Below, piece after piece: positions 8,063 to 17,219 of a stretch of DNA of 64,000 bases. The notes below the pieces were generated by a model that saw nothing but the letters and a program-made list of their open reading frames with translations, ran no database searches and was not told the DNA's origin. Source of the stretch: Pirellulaceae bacterium (GTDB lineage: Bacteria > Planctomycetota > Planctomycetia > Pirellulales > Pirellulaceae); contig JAHDXO010000044.1 in the NCBI GenBank assembly GCA_023382975.1, positions 1 to 64,000 on the forward strand, written 5' to 3'. The translations under genes were made by a program, and so were the position numbers. Position 1 is the first letter of the stretch. Every line of letters begins with the position of its first letter.

Positions 8063-8788
8063 CTAGCATGGGCCGGACGAAGCCCCAGCGATCTCGCCGA
8101 AGCGTTTCAGCAGCGATTCGGCCCACGGGGTTTCGGCAACCGCGTCCCGCAACCGGTCGGGATCATCGCCCTGGTCGCGCAGCGCGTCGGCGCATTGTCC
8201 GATGTAGCTCCGCACCGCCGCGACATCGAACTCCGGATGAAACTGGACGCACCAGGTGGATTCGCCCAGTCGATAAGCATGATGCGGGTCGCGATCGCTG
8301 GAAGCCAGACACACGGCCCCAGGCGGAAGCCGCAGCACGGATTGAGTATGGCTGGCATGGGCACCGAAACGGTCCGGCAGATCCGTGAACAGCGGGTCCG
8401 TACGAGCCGACTCGTGCAAAACGATTTCGACCGTCCCGAATTCGCGGCCTTGAGGATTCACCCCGACGTCGCCGCCCAGTGCGTGGGCGATCAATTGATG
8501 GCCGTAACAGATCCCGAGCACCGGCGTCCGGGTCTGGAGCACCGCCGGAATCCAGCGAGCCGTCTGTTCGCTCCACGTCTCGCGATCCGTGACCATCGAA
8601 TGGGAGCCCGTCAGAATCACCCCGGAAAACCGTGCCGCGTCCGGCAGCGGCGCGACGCGCGGATCGGTCACCTCGATCTGTCCCGGTTCCCGGCCCAACC
8701 CTCGTGCAATCCAATCCTCGAAATCGCCCTGCGACTCGGCCAAGGCCGGAATGGTCGAGCCCAGTTTCACAATCAGAATAGGTTTCAT
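8063..8788 (-). CDS. Class I glutamine amidotransferase, 241 aa
   Basis: GATase1-fold hydrolase of the GuaA-like stand-alone group. The nucleophile elbow GICYGHQL carries Cys94, and the catalytic His is in VQFHPEF near 180, with Glu two residues on. The protein has no synthetase partner domain. Such enzymes release ammonia from glutamine or hydrolyse gamma-glutamyl compounds. The start at 8788 (MKPILIVKLGST) follows a GGGGAC site; the upstream TTG alternative is less likely. The C-terminal ~40 residues are variable. Divergent repeat DNA lies just upstream (8805-8830). Confidence 0.85.
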   Translation of the reverse strand: MKPILIVKLGSTIPALAESQGDFEDWIARGLGREPGQIEVTDPRVAPLPDAARFSGVILTGSHSMVTDRETWSEQTARWIPAVLQTRTPVLGICYGHQLIAHALGGDVGVNPQGREFGTVEIVLHESARTDPLFTDLPDRFGAHASHTQSVLRLPPGAVCLASSDRDPHHAYRLGESTWCVQFHPEFDVAAVRSYIGQCADALRDQGDDPDRLRDAVAETPWAESLLKRFGEIAGASSGPC

Positions 8789-8809
8789 CCGAATCAAGTC
8801 CCCAAGTGG

Positions 8810-8830
8810 GTCGCGGGCGCCGAACGCGAC
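8810..8830. repeat. Small hairpin, GTCGCG/CGCGAC stem
   Basis: Same sequence as 2057-2077 except that the outermost stem pair is swapped on both sides (C-G to G-C), so the stem is kept. It lies upstream of the amidotransferase gene. Confidence 0.6.
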
Positions 8831-8898
8831 TCCAAGACCACGACAACCTCTTCATCAATCCACGTCCGATCGGCGCCCGAATCCTACCGCGGACCAGG

Positions 8899-9639
8899 TC
8901 AATACGGATTCAGCATCTCCTTGACTTGCTTGGTTCCCCAGATGATGGCCTCGTCGATCACGCAGTGTTCCGGGACGTCGATGCAATGCACCAAGGTACG
9001 AGCGAAATCGTGGGCGTCCGGATAGCCTTCGAGCCAACTGCTGTCGATGCCGGCGGCGTCGCAGAATCCGGTGCGGGCGGCGCCGGGCACGAAACTGGTG
9101 GCTTTGCCGCCCCACTCGGCCATCTCCTTGTGCAAACATCGCGTGAACGCGACCAGCCCCGCCTTGGCCGCCGTGTAGGTCGCCCACTGCCCCCACGAGT
9201 AATGCGCGCACCCGCTCGATACGTTGACGATGTGCCCGCTGCCCTGCGGTTTCATCACCTTGACCACTTCGCGACAGCCCTTGATCACGGATGCCAAATT
9301 GATATTCAGAATGGACTCGATCTCGGCATCGTCCAGCTTTTCGACCTCCGCGATCCTGACCCCGGCGCCGTGGTTGTTGACCAGAACGTCCAACCGTCCG
9401 AACCGGTCCAGCGTGGCCTGGATCAACCGTTGCCAGTCCTCCGTTCGCACCGCGTCCGCTTGGACGGCCAGCAAATCGTTCGACGACAATCCGTCCGCCG
9501 CCATGTTCAGCCGGAGTTGATCGCGCCCGGTGATCACCACCCGGGCACCCATCTCCAACAAGATCCGAGCCGCGTGCAAACCGAACCCCGACGAACCGCC
9601 GGTGATGATGATCACCTTGTCCTGCACATAGTGGTCCAT
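8899..9639 (-). CDS. Short-chain dehydrogenase/reductase, 246 aa
   Basis: NAD(P)-dependent oxidoreductase of classical SDR type. TGGSSGFG at residues 13-20 is the dinucleotide loop (TGxxxGxG), NNHGAG follows strand 4, the catalytic Ser is in NVSSG, and YTAAK gives the Tyr and Lys. ITGRDQ after strand 2, with Arg instead of an acidic residue, favours NADP. The start at 9639 follows GGGGAG. The C-terminus (IWGTKQVKEML) is typical of FabG-like enzymes. Substrate unknown; the length is standard for the family. Confidence 0.9.
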   Translation of the reverse strand: MDHYVQDKVIIITGGSSGFGLHAARILLEMGARVVITGRDQLRLNMAADGLSSNDLLAVQADAVRTEDWQRLIQATLDRFGRLDVLVNNHGAGVRIAEVEKLDDAEIESILNINLASVIKGCREVVKVMKPQGSGHIVNVSSGCAHYSWGQWATYTAAKAGLVAFTRCLHKEMAEWGGKATSFVPGAARTGFCDAAGIDSSWLEGYPDAHDFARTLVHCIDVPEHCVIDEAIIWGTKQVKEMLNPY

Positions 9640-9740
9640 TGCCTCGATCTCCCCAACGCAATCCGGTGACGATGTTGCCGACGCAGCATCGCAAGGTAGG
9701 AAACGCCACATCGGCAGCATAGCCGGAAAGCCCAAGGCAA

Positions 9741-12700
9741 TCAATCGAGCGTGCTGGTCGAGGCGGAACCGGTCCAGTCATGGATTTGAGTGGAGTCGAT
9801 GCGGAGGCGTTCGCCGGCTCTTAGGCTGGGCCAGAGCTGCGAGTCTGCGGTCAGTTCGCCGGTCCAGCGGTACTCGCCGTAGCCTTCGTGTTGGACAGCG
9901 ACGACGCGCAGCCAAAGAACTTCCGTCGCGGGACCAAGCTGGATCCGCACACCGATCCGCGCCTCGGCCGTTGAGTCGCGGCCGAACGACTCGGCGAACG
10001 CCCGCAGTTCGCGGCGGCGATCGGCGGCAGCCTTGTTCGAGACGGCTGGCGCGGCGGTTCCACGATGCTCCAGATCGAACGCAACTCCACCGTCTTCAAG
10101 CCATTCATCGAGTCGCGAGGAGGCCCGCAAACGCTCCGCTGTGTCCGGGCCGGCAAGGGCGAGGCGTGAACCAGACATCCAGGCATCGCGGACGAATACT
10201 GCCCGAAGGCTGCGGCCGGGAACGTCAGACGCCCGCGTCGTCTTCTCCGCCGCCTCGATGTTGTCGACCAGATCTGCGGCAAGTCGCCGAACGGCCGACT
10301 CCAGCAACACACGATCTTGGGGTTCCGCGGTTTCGACGCCCTGGACGAGCACCCAACCATCGTGCTCGCGCAAGACGGCCGCCAGCTCGGTGTGCCGCGG
10401 CAGCAATCGCTTCACGGAGGCTTCGTTCGCGTAGACGCCCGGGCCGGCCGCTACGACGATGCGCCCGGCTGACGTGCGGACTTCGAGCACCGCCTCGTCC
10501 GGCGGCGCCGGCAGGACACGGACTTCGAATGGCTCAACGTCTGAGGCGAGTTCCCGCAAGCGGTCTTCGTCGATGCGGTGTGGTGCGGCGGTCAGCAAGA
10601 CGACTAGACCGCCGAAATCCGGCTCGGGCAACGGCAAGGGGAACCGCCGGCGCAGTTCCGCCGCAGCCGCATCCCAGCGCAGATTGCGCAAGTGGCTTGA
10701 ATCGCCCCAGCGGAATTCGTCCAGGAAGCGTTCGGCAACGGTCGGGTCTTCGAGGGCGCGCGCCAATTCGTCCCATTGCCGTTGATGATTCAGAGCCATA
10801 AAGAGCGGCAAGTGGTCCGCGTCCGCGTCGGCGAATTCCCGCGCCCGCTCGAACGCCTCGTCGCTCCGCCCCAACCGCAGCAGGCTCGTGACCAATCGAA
10901 CTCGGGCCACGTCCGTGTCTGATGCCGATTCGGACAGCAGATCGGGCCAGGGCGTCAGCATTTCCACCACGTGCGAATCGTCGCCCTGTTCCCAGGCGCA
11001 ATCCAAGGACCCTGTCAGACATCCTCGCTCATCAGGAAACGCAGCACGATGCTGCTCGCACAATTCGCTCAACGCGGTCCATTCGCGACGACTGCGCAAC
11101 TCCCACGCGAGATGGTAAAACGTCTCGTCCGGAGCGGAGCAGCTCGCGTAAGCTTCCCGCCACCGGCCCAGCGCCAAGAGCAATTCGGCGCGGAGATGCC
11201 GGACGCTCCAGCCCAAGTCCGCATCGTCATCCGTAGCCATCTGGCCCAGTTGCTCCAACGCGGCTTCCTCGCGGCCGGAAAGCTGTTCCAAGATCGCGGC
11301 GTAGTACGCGATCCAGGGATCGTCTGGGGACATCGTACGATGCTCTTCCAGCAGTTGCTCCAGGCCCGTCGCGTCGCGGTCATCGCGGCATCTGGCCGCC
11401 AGTTCGGCGAATACGTTCGGAATGCCCGCATAGGCTCGATAGGCCTCGATCAGTTTGGCCTGCCGGATCATCACGTCACGATGCCGAGCTGCCGCGCCCT
11501 CGTCCGAACCAACTGATAACGCGAATTCCTGCTCGGCCGTCGCCAAGTCGCCACGGTGATCGGCCAGCACGCCGGCGAAATAGTGCAACCACGGATCCGC
11601 GGGCATACGTTCGCGGTGAGCCTCCAGCAGTTCGGGAAGATCCTCGATGGAGATCCGTGCGTAACCGGCTTCGACGCCAAGTGCCAGGTCGAGCAAGGCG
11701 CTCGGAGCGTCGGGCATGATCCGATAGGCCTCGACCGCGCGACCATCTTTCACCATGGCATTCAGGAACGAAGTCCAGTGGCCGCGCCGCGTCTCGACAT
11801 CCGTCTCCCGCTCGGCGGCCATGCGATAGCATTCCGCCGCCGCATCCCATCGGCCCTGGTACTCCGCCACGCGCCCGTCCAGAGCGACCGCGTGGAGGGA
11901 GTCCGGCGAGTGCTCGCGAACGAAACCTTGCAGCATGCTCAGCAGTCCCTCGTCATCACGGTACATCCACCAATTCGTCCACTCGATCGCCATAGCGGCG
12001 GGATCTTCGGCCAACCGCAAGACATCCAATACCTCCGCGCGACGTTCCGGCGGCAAAACGTCGTAGTAATCGGACACCAACACAACGTCATCCGGCAGGA
12101 ATTCGGCCAAACGCAGCCGGCAGTCGATTGCCTCGTCCTGGCGTCCGAGGGCCAACAGGATCTCGGCTTTCAACTCGAAGGTATCCACGGAGAACCCCGC
12201 GGCGCGTTCGGCCTTTTCGATCGCGGACAGCGCTTCCTCGTGTCGGTCCAGCCAATTCAGGCTGGTGGCACGCAGCGTGTGGATCTCCGGGACGCAGTCC
12301 GCTTCATCCACTTGGGCGCAAACGCTCAGGCATTCATCCCACGCTTCCATTTGGCTGTACAGTTGGGCAATTCGCCACTGAGTCATGGGCACGAGCAACG
12401 GCGGAATTGGAGTCTCTTCGATGCTCTTCAGCCGGTTCTTCGCCCTCTCGAACTCTTCCGACTCGATCCAGGTCTCGACATCTTCCAACTGCGTCCAGAC
12501 TCTGTCGTACCGGTTCAGTCCGGCATCATCGCCGGCGGCCAGCGCCCGGGCGTAGTGCTCGGCCTGACTCCAGCCGGTCGCGACACGTTCCCAGTCTTGG
12601 ACCCGCCAGCCGTCCGAGGTGCGGCAGAGCAGCAGCCGGTACGGATCACCGCGGATCTGATCGTTGAAGGCATAGGCGTAGGCGATCGCCTGATCCGACG

Positions 12701-13202
12701 CAGGACGATCCAAATGGACCAAGTCGAATCGTTCGACGTCCCCGACACCGGTGGACTGCATAGGGATCTGGAACTTGAAGACCGCCCGATCCAGCAGCGT
12801 GAGCGACTTCTGACCGGGATATCTGGCGATCCGCTCGATGAAGCCGTCGAAATCCTGCAAGCGGCGGAAGCCCGCCGCGTCGGCGTTGCGGGACGTGGAA
12901 GCGATTTCGTCCAGCAGACGCAGGATCTCCGGCAGATCCGCATCCTGGATCTCGCGCCGCTGTCCGTCGAACGCGGCAACCAGGGCGGCCCGGCGCTGCT
13001 CGGCCGTGTCCCAAGGCAATACCGAGACGGCGCCGGGAAACTGGTTGGTCAACCAAGCCGCGATACCCACCAGCAGGCCGAGGAAAAGCAGTCCGACGAC
13101 CGCGCAGCCGACGACCAGGGCTCGGTGACCGGGTCGTCGCAAGGTGGCGTCGGAATCGGACAGGATGATCGCGTCCAGGGGTTCCCGGGGATCAAAGGAC
13201 AT
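9741..13202 (-). CDS. Large membrane-anchored TPR protein with DUF2314-like C-terminus, 1153 aa
   Basis: I do not know a function. One transmembrane helix at ~27-50 (ALVVGCAVVGLLFLGLLVGIAAWL) is followed by an outside-facing region that reads as many degenerate tetratricopeptide-like helical pairs (roughly 230-880, with recurrent A..L...GR..EA spacing), then an alpha/beta part (~890-1000, FGGLVVLLTAAP...). The last ~80 residues (VRIQLGPATEVLWLRVVAV...GEYRWTGELTADS...RIDSTQIHDW) resemble DUF2314, a small beta domain. The start at 13202 begins the only sensible N-terminus. The antisense strand is open over much of the gene, which is a GC effect. Confidence 0.8.
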   Translation of the reverse strand: MSFDPREPLDAIILSDSDATLRRPGHRALVVGCAVVGLLFLGLLVGIAAWLTNQFPGAVSVLPWDTAEQRRAALVAAFDGQRREIQDADLPEILRLLDEIASTSRNADAAGFRRLQDFDGFIERIARYPGQKSLTLLDRAVFKFQIPMQSTGVGDVERFDLVHLDRPASDQAIAYAYAFNDQIRGDPYRLLLCRTSDGWRVQDWERVATGWSQAEHYARALAAGDDAGLNRYDRVWTQLEDVETWIESEEFERAKNRLKSIEETPIPPLLVPMTQWRIAQLYSQMEAWDECLSVCAQVDEADCVPEIHTLRATSLNWLDRHEEALSAIEKAERAAGFSVDTFELKAEILLALGRQDEAIDCRLRLAEFLPDDVVLVSDYYDVLPPERRAEVLDVLRLAEDPAAMAIEWTNWWMYRDDEGLLSMLQGFVREHSPDSLHAVALDGRVAEYQGRWDAAAECYRMAAERETDVETRRGHWTSFLNAMVKDGRAVEAYRIMPDAPSALLDLALGVEAGYARISIEDLPELLEAHRERMPADPWLHYFAGVLADHRGDLATAEQEFALSVGSDEGAAARHRDVMIRQAKLIEAYRAYAGIPNVFAELAARCRDDRDATGLEQLLEEHRTMSPDDPWIAYYAAILEQLSGREEAALEQLGQMATDDDADLGWSVRHLRAELLLALGRWREAYASCSAPDETFYHLAWELRSRREWTALSELCEQHRAAFPDERGCLTGSLDCAWEQGDDSHVVEMLTPWPDLLSESASDTDVARVRLVTSLLRLGRSDEAFERAREFADADADHLPLFMALNHQRQWDELARALEDPTVAERFLDEFRWGDSSHLRNLRWDAAAAELRRRFPLPLPEPDFGGLVVLLTAAPHRIDEDRLRELASDVEPFEVRVLPAPPDEAVLEVRTSAGRIVVAAGPGVYANEASVKRLLPRHTELAAVLREHDGWVLVQGVETAEPQDRVLLESAVRRLAADLVDNIEAAEKTTRASDVPGRSLRAVFVRDAWMSGSRLALAGPDTAERLRASSRLDEWLEDGGVAFDLEHRGTAAPAVSNKAAADRRRELRAFAESFGRDSTAEARIGVRIQLGPATEVLWLRVVAVQHEGYGEYRWTGELTADSQLWPSLRAGERLRIDSTQIHDWTGSASTSTLD

Positions 13203-13267
13203 GGAATTCTCCGACAGACGTTGATGGGCGGTGGAAATTGCGAGAGGTGATGGAAAGCGAAAGCATG

Positions 13268-13288
13268 CCGAATTCGCACGAATTCAGC
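13268..13288. repeat. Diverged REP-like palindrome
   Basis: CCGAATTCGCACGAATTCAG followed by C differs at two positions from the repeats at 3290 and 39512; it lies in the divergent gap between the TPR gene and the PAC2 gene. Confidence 0.5.
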
Positions 13289-13397
13289 GTCGATTCGGAT
13301 TCGAGTACGATTCTATACCCCAGACGGCGACTCGACAAAGGGACGAATTTCGCGGGCAAGTTGCCGCCGTCGTCTTTCAGCCGCTACAATACCCGCT

Positions 13398-14240
13398 ATG
13401 AACGAAACACCTGACGACTTGCTGAGAATCCGACGCACGCCAGACTATGCCGACGGCACGCTCGTCCTGGCCCTGAACGGCTGGATGGACGGAGGCGATG
13501 TATCCACCGGAACCGTCGAACGCCTGGCGCGTCTGGTGGATGCCGAACCGGTCGCGGAAATCGATCCCGATCCGTTCTACATCTTCAATTTTCCCGGCTC
13601 GATGGAGATCGCCGCGATGTTCCGGCCGGCGACCGAGATCCAGAACGGGGTCGTCAGCCACGTCGAGATGCCGACGAACATCTTCTACGCGCACGATCCC
13701 GGATCGTTGTTGCTGTTCGTCGGCAGCGAACCGAACCTGCGCTGGCGGACCTTCGGCGAGTGCCTGTTCCGGTTCGCGCACCAGACCGGCGTGCGGCGGA
13801 TCCTGTTCGTCGGTTCGTTCGGCGGCACCGTGCCGCATACGCGCGAACCCCGCTTGTTCGTGACCGTGTCGAATGCGGAACTGCTGCCCGCGATGGAGCA
13901 GTACCAGTTGCGGCGCACCGACTACGAAGGCCCTGGTTCGTTCACGACCTATTTGATGTCCCAAGCCGAATCGCAAGGTCTGGAGATGATCTCGCTGGTC
14001 GCCGAGATCCCCGCCTATCTGCAAGGCGCCAATCCGACTTGCATCGAAGCGGTGACCCGGCGATTGGCCAAGATTCTGCGTCTGCCCCTAGAGCTCGATT
14101 CTCTGCGCAGCGCGAGCACCGAGTGGGAACTGCAAGTTTCCAGCGCCATCGAAGAGAACGCGGAATTGGCGGCCCGCGTCCACGAACTCGAAGAACAATA
14201 CGACAACGATCTGCTGCGGCAAGAGGCCGAAGGGGCGTAG
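13398..14240 (+). CDS. PAC2 family protein, 280 aa
   Basis: Resembles the PAC2 (proteasome assembly chaperone 2-like) family: LVLALNGWMDGGDVSTGTV near the N-terminus, FNFPGSMEI, LLLFVGSEPNLRW, then ILFVGSFGGTVPHTREP and a C-terminal helical tail that is charged (EENAELAARVHELEEQYD). Bacterial members occur with or without proteasomes and their role is not settled. The ATG at 13398 lacks a clear ribosome site but is the first plausible start. No proteasome genes are seen in the window. Confidence 0.85.
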   Translation: MNETPDDLLRIRRTPDYADGTLVLALNGWMDGGDVSTGTVERLARLVDAEPVAEIDPDPFYIFNFPGSMEIAAMFRPATEIQNGVVSHVEMPTNIFYAHDPGSLLLFVGSEPNLRWRTFGECLFRFAHQTGVRRILFVGSFGGTVPHTREPRLFVTVSNAELLPAMEQYQLRRTDYEGPGSFTTYLMSQAESQGLEMISLVAEIPAYLQGANPTCIEAVTRRLAKILRLPLELDSLRSASTEWELQVSSAIEENAELAARVHELEEQYDNDLLRQEAEGA

Positions 14241-14307
14241 CAAGGATGGCAAGGCCGGGGCACGGAGGAAAGGGAAGGACAACTTGTCGCGAGGCGGTAG
14301 CCGGTCG

Positions 14308-15303
14308 CTAGCCGGCGAGCAGCCAGGTCGCCAGTCCCAGGTAATAGAGCATGGTGCCCAGGTCGGTCAGCGTCAGGACGATGGGGCCGGAAGCGAGTTT
14401 CGGATCGCGCTGGGCCGCCAACAGGATCGTCGGTACGATCAGGCCCAGGACTGCGGCGGTCGTGACGGACAGCGTGATCGCCGACAGGATCGTCAGGCCG
14501 ACCATCGCCTCCCCCTTCCAAATCAGCGCCATACCCGCGACCAGGACACCCGCGCCCAAGCCGAGCAAAGCGCCAACGGGGATCTCCCGGGCCAGCGCCC
14601 CCAGCGTGTCACGCCAGCGGAACCGGTTGCCGTGATGGGCTTGCAGAGCCAGACTGAGCGTCTGGATGCTGACGCTCTCGGCGATCGCCAGCACGACCGG
14701 GATGAAGAGCGAAAGCGATACGAACTTGGCCAGCACGCTTTCGAACTGGCCGCCGAGCAGCGCGCACGCGAGTCCGCCGAAGATGTTGCTCAGCAGCCAG
14801 GGGAAGCGGCGTCCGAAAACCGCGGGAATCGAAGCCCGCTGCACCTCGGCCAACCGGACGCCGATCAGTTGGAACACATCGTCACTTTCCTCGCGACGCG
14901 CCAATTCGCTGATCTCGTCCGTGTACAACTCGACGTCGACGACGCCCACCATCCGGCCCTCGCGATCGACGACCGGCAATCCCAGCAGCCGGTGAAAGAT
15001 GAAATACTCGCAGGCGTCCAGCAGCGTAGCTTGGTGAGGCAACGCGATGACTTCCTTGACCATGATCTCCCGCACGGGAGTGTCCGGTTCGCTCAGCAGC
15101 AGTCGCCGCGTCGGCAGCACACCCTTCAAGCGTCCTTCGTCGTCCAGCACGTAGAAATAGACGATCCGTCCCGCCGGCCGACTTTGGCGGACCTGTTCCA
15201 ACGCGTCGGCGACGGTGCAGGTGTCCAGCACACGGACAAAGTCGTCGCGGGCATGTTGCAGAACCGGTTCGTCATAGTGGTTCCGCTTGGGTCGATCTCG
15301 CAT
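14308..15303 (-). CDS. MgtE-like Mg2+ transporter lacking the N domain, 331 aa
   Basis: Two CBS domains (about residues 25-150; VYFYVLDDEGRLKGVLPTR and FHRLLGLPVVDREGRMVGV) precede an MgtE membrane domain with five hydrophobic helices. The helix 1-2 region has RRFPWLLSNIFGGLACALLGG and the second helix carries PVVLAIAESVSIQTLSLA, equivalent to the family's PxxxxxxGNxGxQ with the glycine-asparagine replaced by E and S. The superhelical MgtE N domain of the usual ~450-residue protein is absent. The start at 15303 follows GGAAGGAG, and the longer open frame is not protein-like. Mg2+ or another divalent ion is the likely substrate; the altered pore motif is worth noting. Confidence 0.8.
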   Translation of the reverse strand: MRDRPKRNHYDEPVLQHARDDFVRVLDTCTVADALEQVRQSRPAGRIVYFYVLDDEGRLKGVLPTRRLLLSEPDTPVREIMVKEVIALPHQATLLDACEYFIFHRLLGLPVVDREGRMVGVVDVELYTDEISELARREESDDVFQLIGVRLAEVQRASIPAVFGRRFPWLLSNIFGGLACALLGGQFESVLAKFVSLSLFIPVVLAIAESVSIQTLSLALQAHHGNRFRWRDTLGALAREIPVGALLGLGAGVLVAGMALIWKGEAMVGLTILSAITLSVTTAAVLGLIVPTILLAAQRDPKLASGPIVLTLTDLGTMLYYLGLATWLLAG

Positions 15304-15390
15304 CTTGGCTCCTTCCGCAGTCGCCTTCGGCCTGCCGTTCAACGAAGTTGCGCGCACCGTGCATGCATCTTACTCCGAAGACTCTATAAT

Positions 15391-15497
15391 CCTTCACTTG
15401 ATCCTTCCCTTAATCTTTCACCTAATCTTTCCCTTCATCTCTTCCCACTGTCCTGGAACCGGGAGGATTAAGTGAAAGATTACGTGAAAGATGATGG
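15391..15497. repeat. Inverted GTGAAAGATTA repeat cluster
   Basis: Left half (to ~15447) carries several copies of TAATCTTTCAC or close forms; right half (15471-15497) carries GGATTAAGTGAAAGATTACG and GTGAAAGATGAT. The halves are inverted around CACTGTCCTGGAACC, so the segment could form a long imperfect hairpin between the MgtE gene and the sulfatase gene. Confidence 0.6.
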
Positions 15498-15525
15498 TAT
15501 TCTTCCTGCCAACCGCCAGCGTCGG

Positions 15526-17148
15526 TTACGGCTGCGCGGACTCGGATGATTCGGCCGCCTGTTTTCTCTTCTTCGGTTTCTCTTTAGCGGCTTTGGCGGC
15601 CTTGGCCTGCGGTGGCCGGGCGGGCCGGTCGGAAACGTAGTCTCCGGTGCCGGACACAGCCCAGGCCAGATCGGCCTGAATCATCGCGTTGGCGGCGCGC
15701 GGATCGCTGAATCGCTGGCCGTAAGCAGCCAATTCCTGTCCCAGTTCACGGACCGTTCGGCGGTACGCCGAGTCGCGAAAGCGGTTGACCAACTCGTCGG
15801 GATCGTTCTCCAGATCGAACAGCCAAGGCTCGTCGCTCGTCGAAACCACCAGCTTGTAACGCTTGGTCACCGCGGCCAGCCATCCATGCTCCAGCCCCGT
15901 ACCGCGCAGTATCGCGATGTCCTTCCAATCGGCGGGCGCACGGCCCGCGGTCAGGAGCGACGAAGCGTCGCGGCCTTCCACTTCGCCCGTCGCAGCGACC
16001 TGCATCAATCCCAGAATGGTCGGGTGGAAATCGACGCATCCCAACGCTTCGTGGACGATCGTTCCGGGCTGGATCTTGCCGGGATACGCGATCACGAACG
16101 GAACTTTCGCCGATCCCTCGTAGGGCACGCCCTTGTTCTGCCGATGGTGCTCGCCGCGCAGATCTCCGTGGTCCGACGTGAAGACGACGATCGTCTGCTC
16201 GCTCAGTCCCGTCTGGTGGAGCGCGTCGAGGATCTTGCCCACGTTGTCGTCGATGCATTTGACCATGCCGTAGTAGGCCGCTTGATTGAAGCCTCCCTGC
16301 TGCTTCTGCCCCCACGTCGGCAGTCCGTCGTCGGTTTTCAAAGCAGACCGCGGCTGCCGGTAGGTTTGGTGTTGGAACATCGTGTCGTACGGTGGCCGGA
16401 CCGTGTCGGGGCCGTGCGGATCGGGCAGGCTGAGCATCAGGCAGAATGGACGATCGCGGTGCGCGCGAATGAACTCGACCGTCCGGTCGGCCAGGAAGTC
16501 CGTGGCGAACGATTGTTCGTCGGCGCCCGCGACGTCGTAGGTCGGCTCGCCCGCGGCGTTCGTCGCTTTGACTCGAGGCCCAGCCGCTGTGTCTTCCAGT
16601 TGCTTCCAGTGTCCCCGGTTGAACATGTAGCGGTTGTCCTCGAACCCGAACTTCCGCTCGGGTGCCCATTGCGGTTTGCCCGTGCCGTCCAGGTGCCACT
16701 TCCCCAGGTAGCCGGTCGAATAGCCGACGCGGCGGAGGATCTCCGCAAAGGTAACGATTTGGTCGCTCATCGCGATGTCGTTCGTATACACCGGCGTGTT
16801 GTGCGGGTAACGCCCGGAGACGAACGAGGACCGGGACGGCGAACAAACCGGGGTCGTGGCGTAGAAACTGGTACACAGCGCGCCGCGCTGGGCGATCGAA
16901 TCAATGTGCGGCGTCTCGACCACCGCCTCGCCCCACATCAGCGCCTGCTCGGGCGGCAACGTGGCCCGGTAGCAGCCCAGCGTGCGAAAATTGTGTTCGT
17001 CCGTATGGATGATCAACAGGTTGGGCCGGCGAGGCGCCGCATCGGCCCGCGCATCCCGCTTGCCGACCGACAAGGCAGCCGACAAGGCCAGAGCCAGCAC
17101 GAGGGCGCGAAGCGGAAACTTGCCGGTCAGCACGAGGTCGTTTCTCAT
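15526..17148 (-). CDS. Secreted type I sulfatase, 540 aa
   Basis: Arylsulfatase-family enzyme, probably acting on sulfated polysaccharides in the periplasm. The signal peptide is within residues 1-36 (ALVLALALSAALSVG). NLLIIHTDEHNFRTLGCY supplies the first metal ligands; VCSPSR at 101-106 is the C-x-P-S-R site in which Cys102 would be converted to formylglycine; GKWHLDG follows, and FTSDHGDLRGEH gives the second metal pair. A Lys/Ala-rich tail (last ~35 residues) is unusual. It needs an anaerobic or FGE-type sulfatase maturase, not seen here. The start at 17148 begins directly at the signal peptide. A gene in the same direction ends 71 bases upstream, so co-transcription is possible. Confidence 0.9.
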   Translation of the reverse strand: MRNDLVLTGKFPLRALVLALALSAALSVGKRDARADAAPRRPNLLIIHTDEHNFRTLGCYRATLPPEQALMWGEAVVETPHIDSIAQRGALCTSFYATTPVCSPSRSSFVSGRYPHNTPVYTNDIAMSDQIVTFAEILRRVGYSTGYLGKWHLDGTGKPQWAPERKFGFEDNRYMFNRGHWKQLEDTAAGPRVKATNAAGEPTYDVAGADEQSFATDFLADRTVEFIRAHRDRPFCLMLSLPDPHGPDTVRPPYDTMFQHQTYRQPRSALKTDDGLPTWGQKQQGGFNQAAYYGMVKCIDDNVGKILDALHQTGLSEQTIVVFTSDHGDLRGEHHRQNKGVPYEGSAKVPFVIAYPGKIQPGTIVHEALGCVDFHPTILGLMQVAATGEVEGRDASSLLTAGRAPADWKDIAILRGTGLEHGWLAAVTKRYKLVVSTSDEPWLFDLENDPDELVNRFRDSAYRRTVRELGQELAAYGQRFSDPRAANAMIQADLAWAVSGTGDYVSDRPARPPQAKAAKAAKEKPKKRKQAAESSESAQP

Positions 17149-17219
17149 GGCACTCTCTCGAATGGTCCGTTGTGTGATTCGCGGGGGCCAGTCTCCCGGT
17201 CGAGCGATGTTCGGTCGCC

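Noticed and set aside
11556-13250. 564-codon open frame antisense to the TPR protein gene
   Set aside because: High-GC shadow: no ribosome site, no recognisable domain, and the opposite frame has a clear start, membrane helix and repeats.
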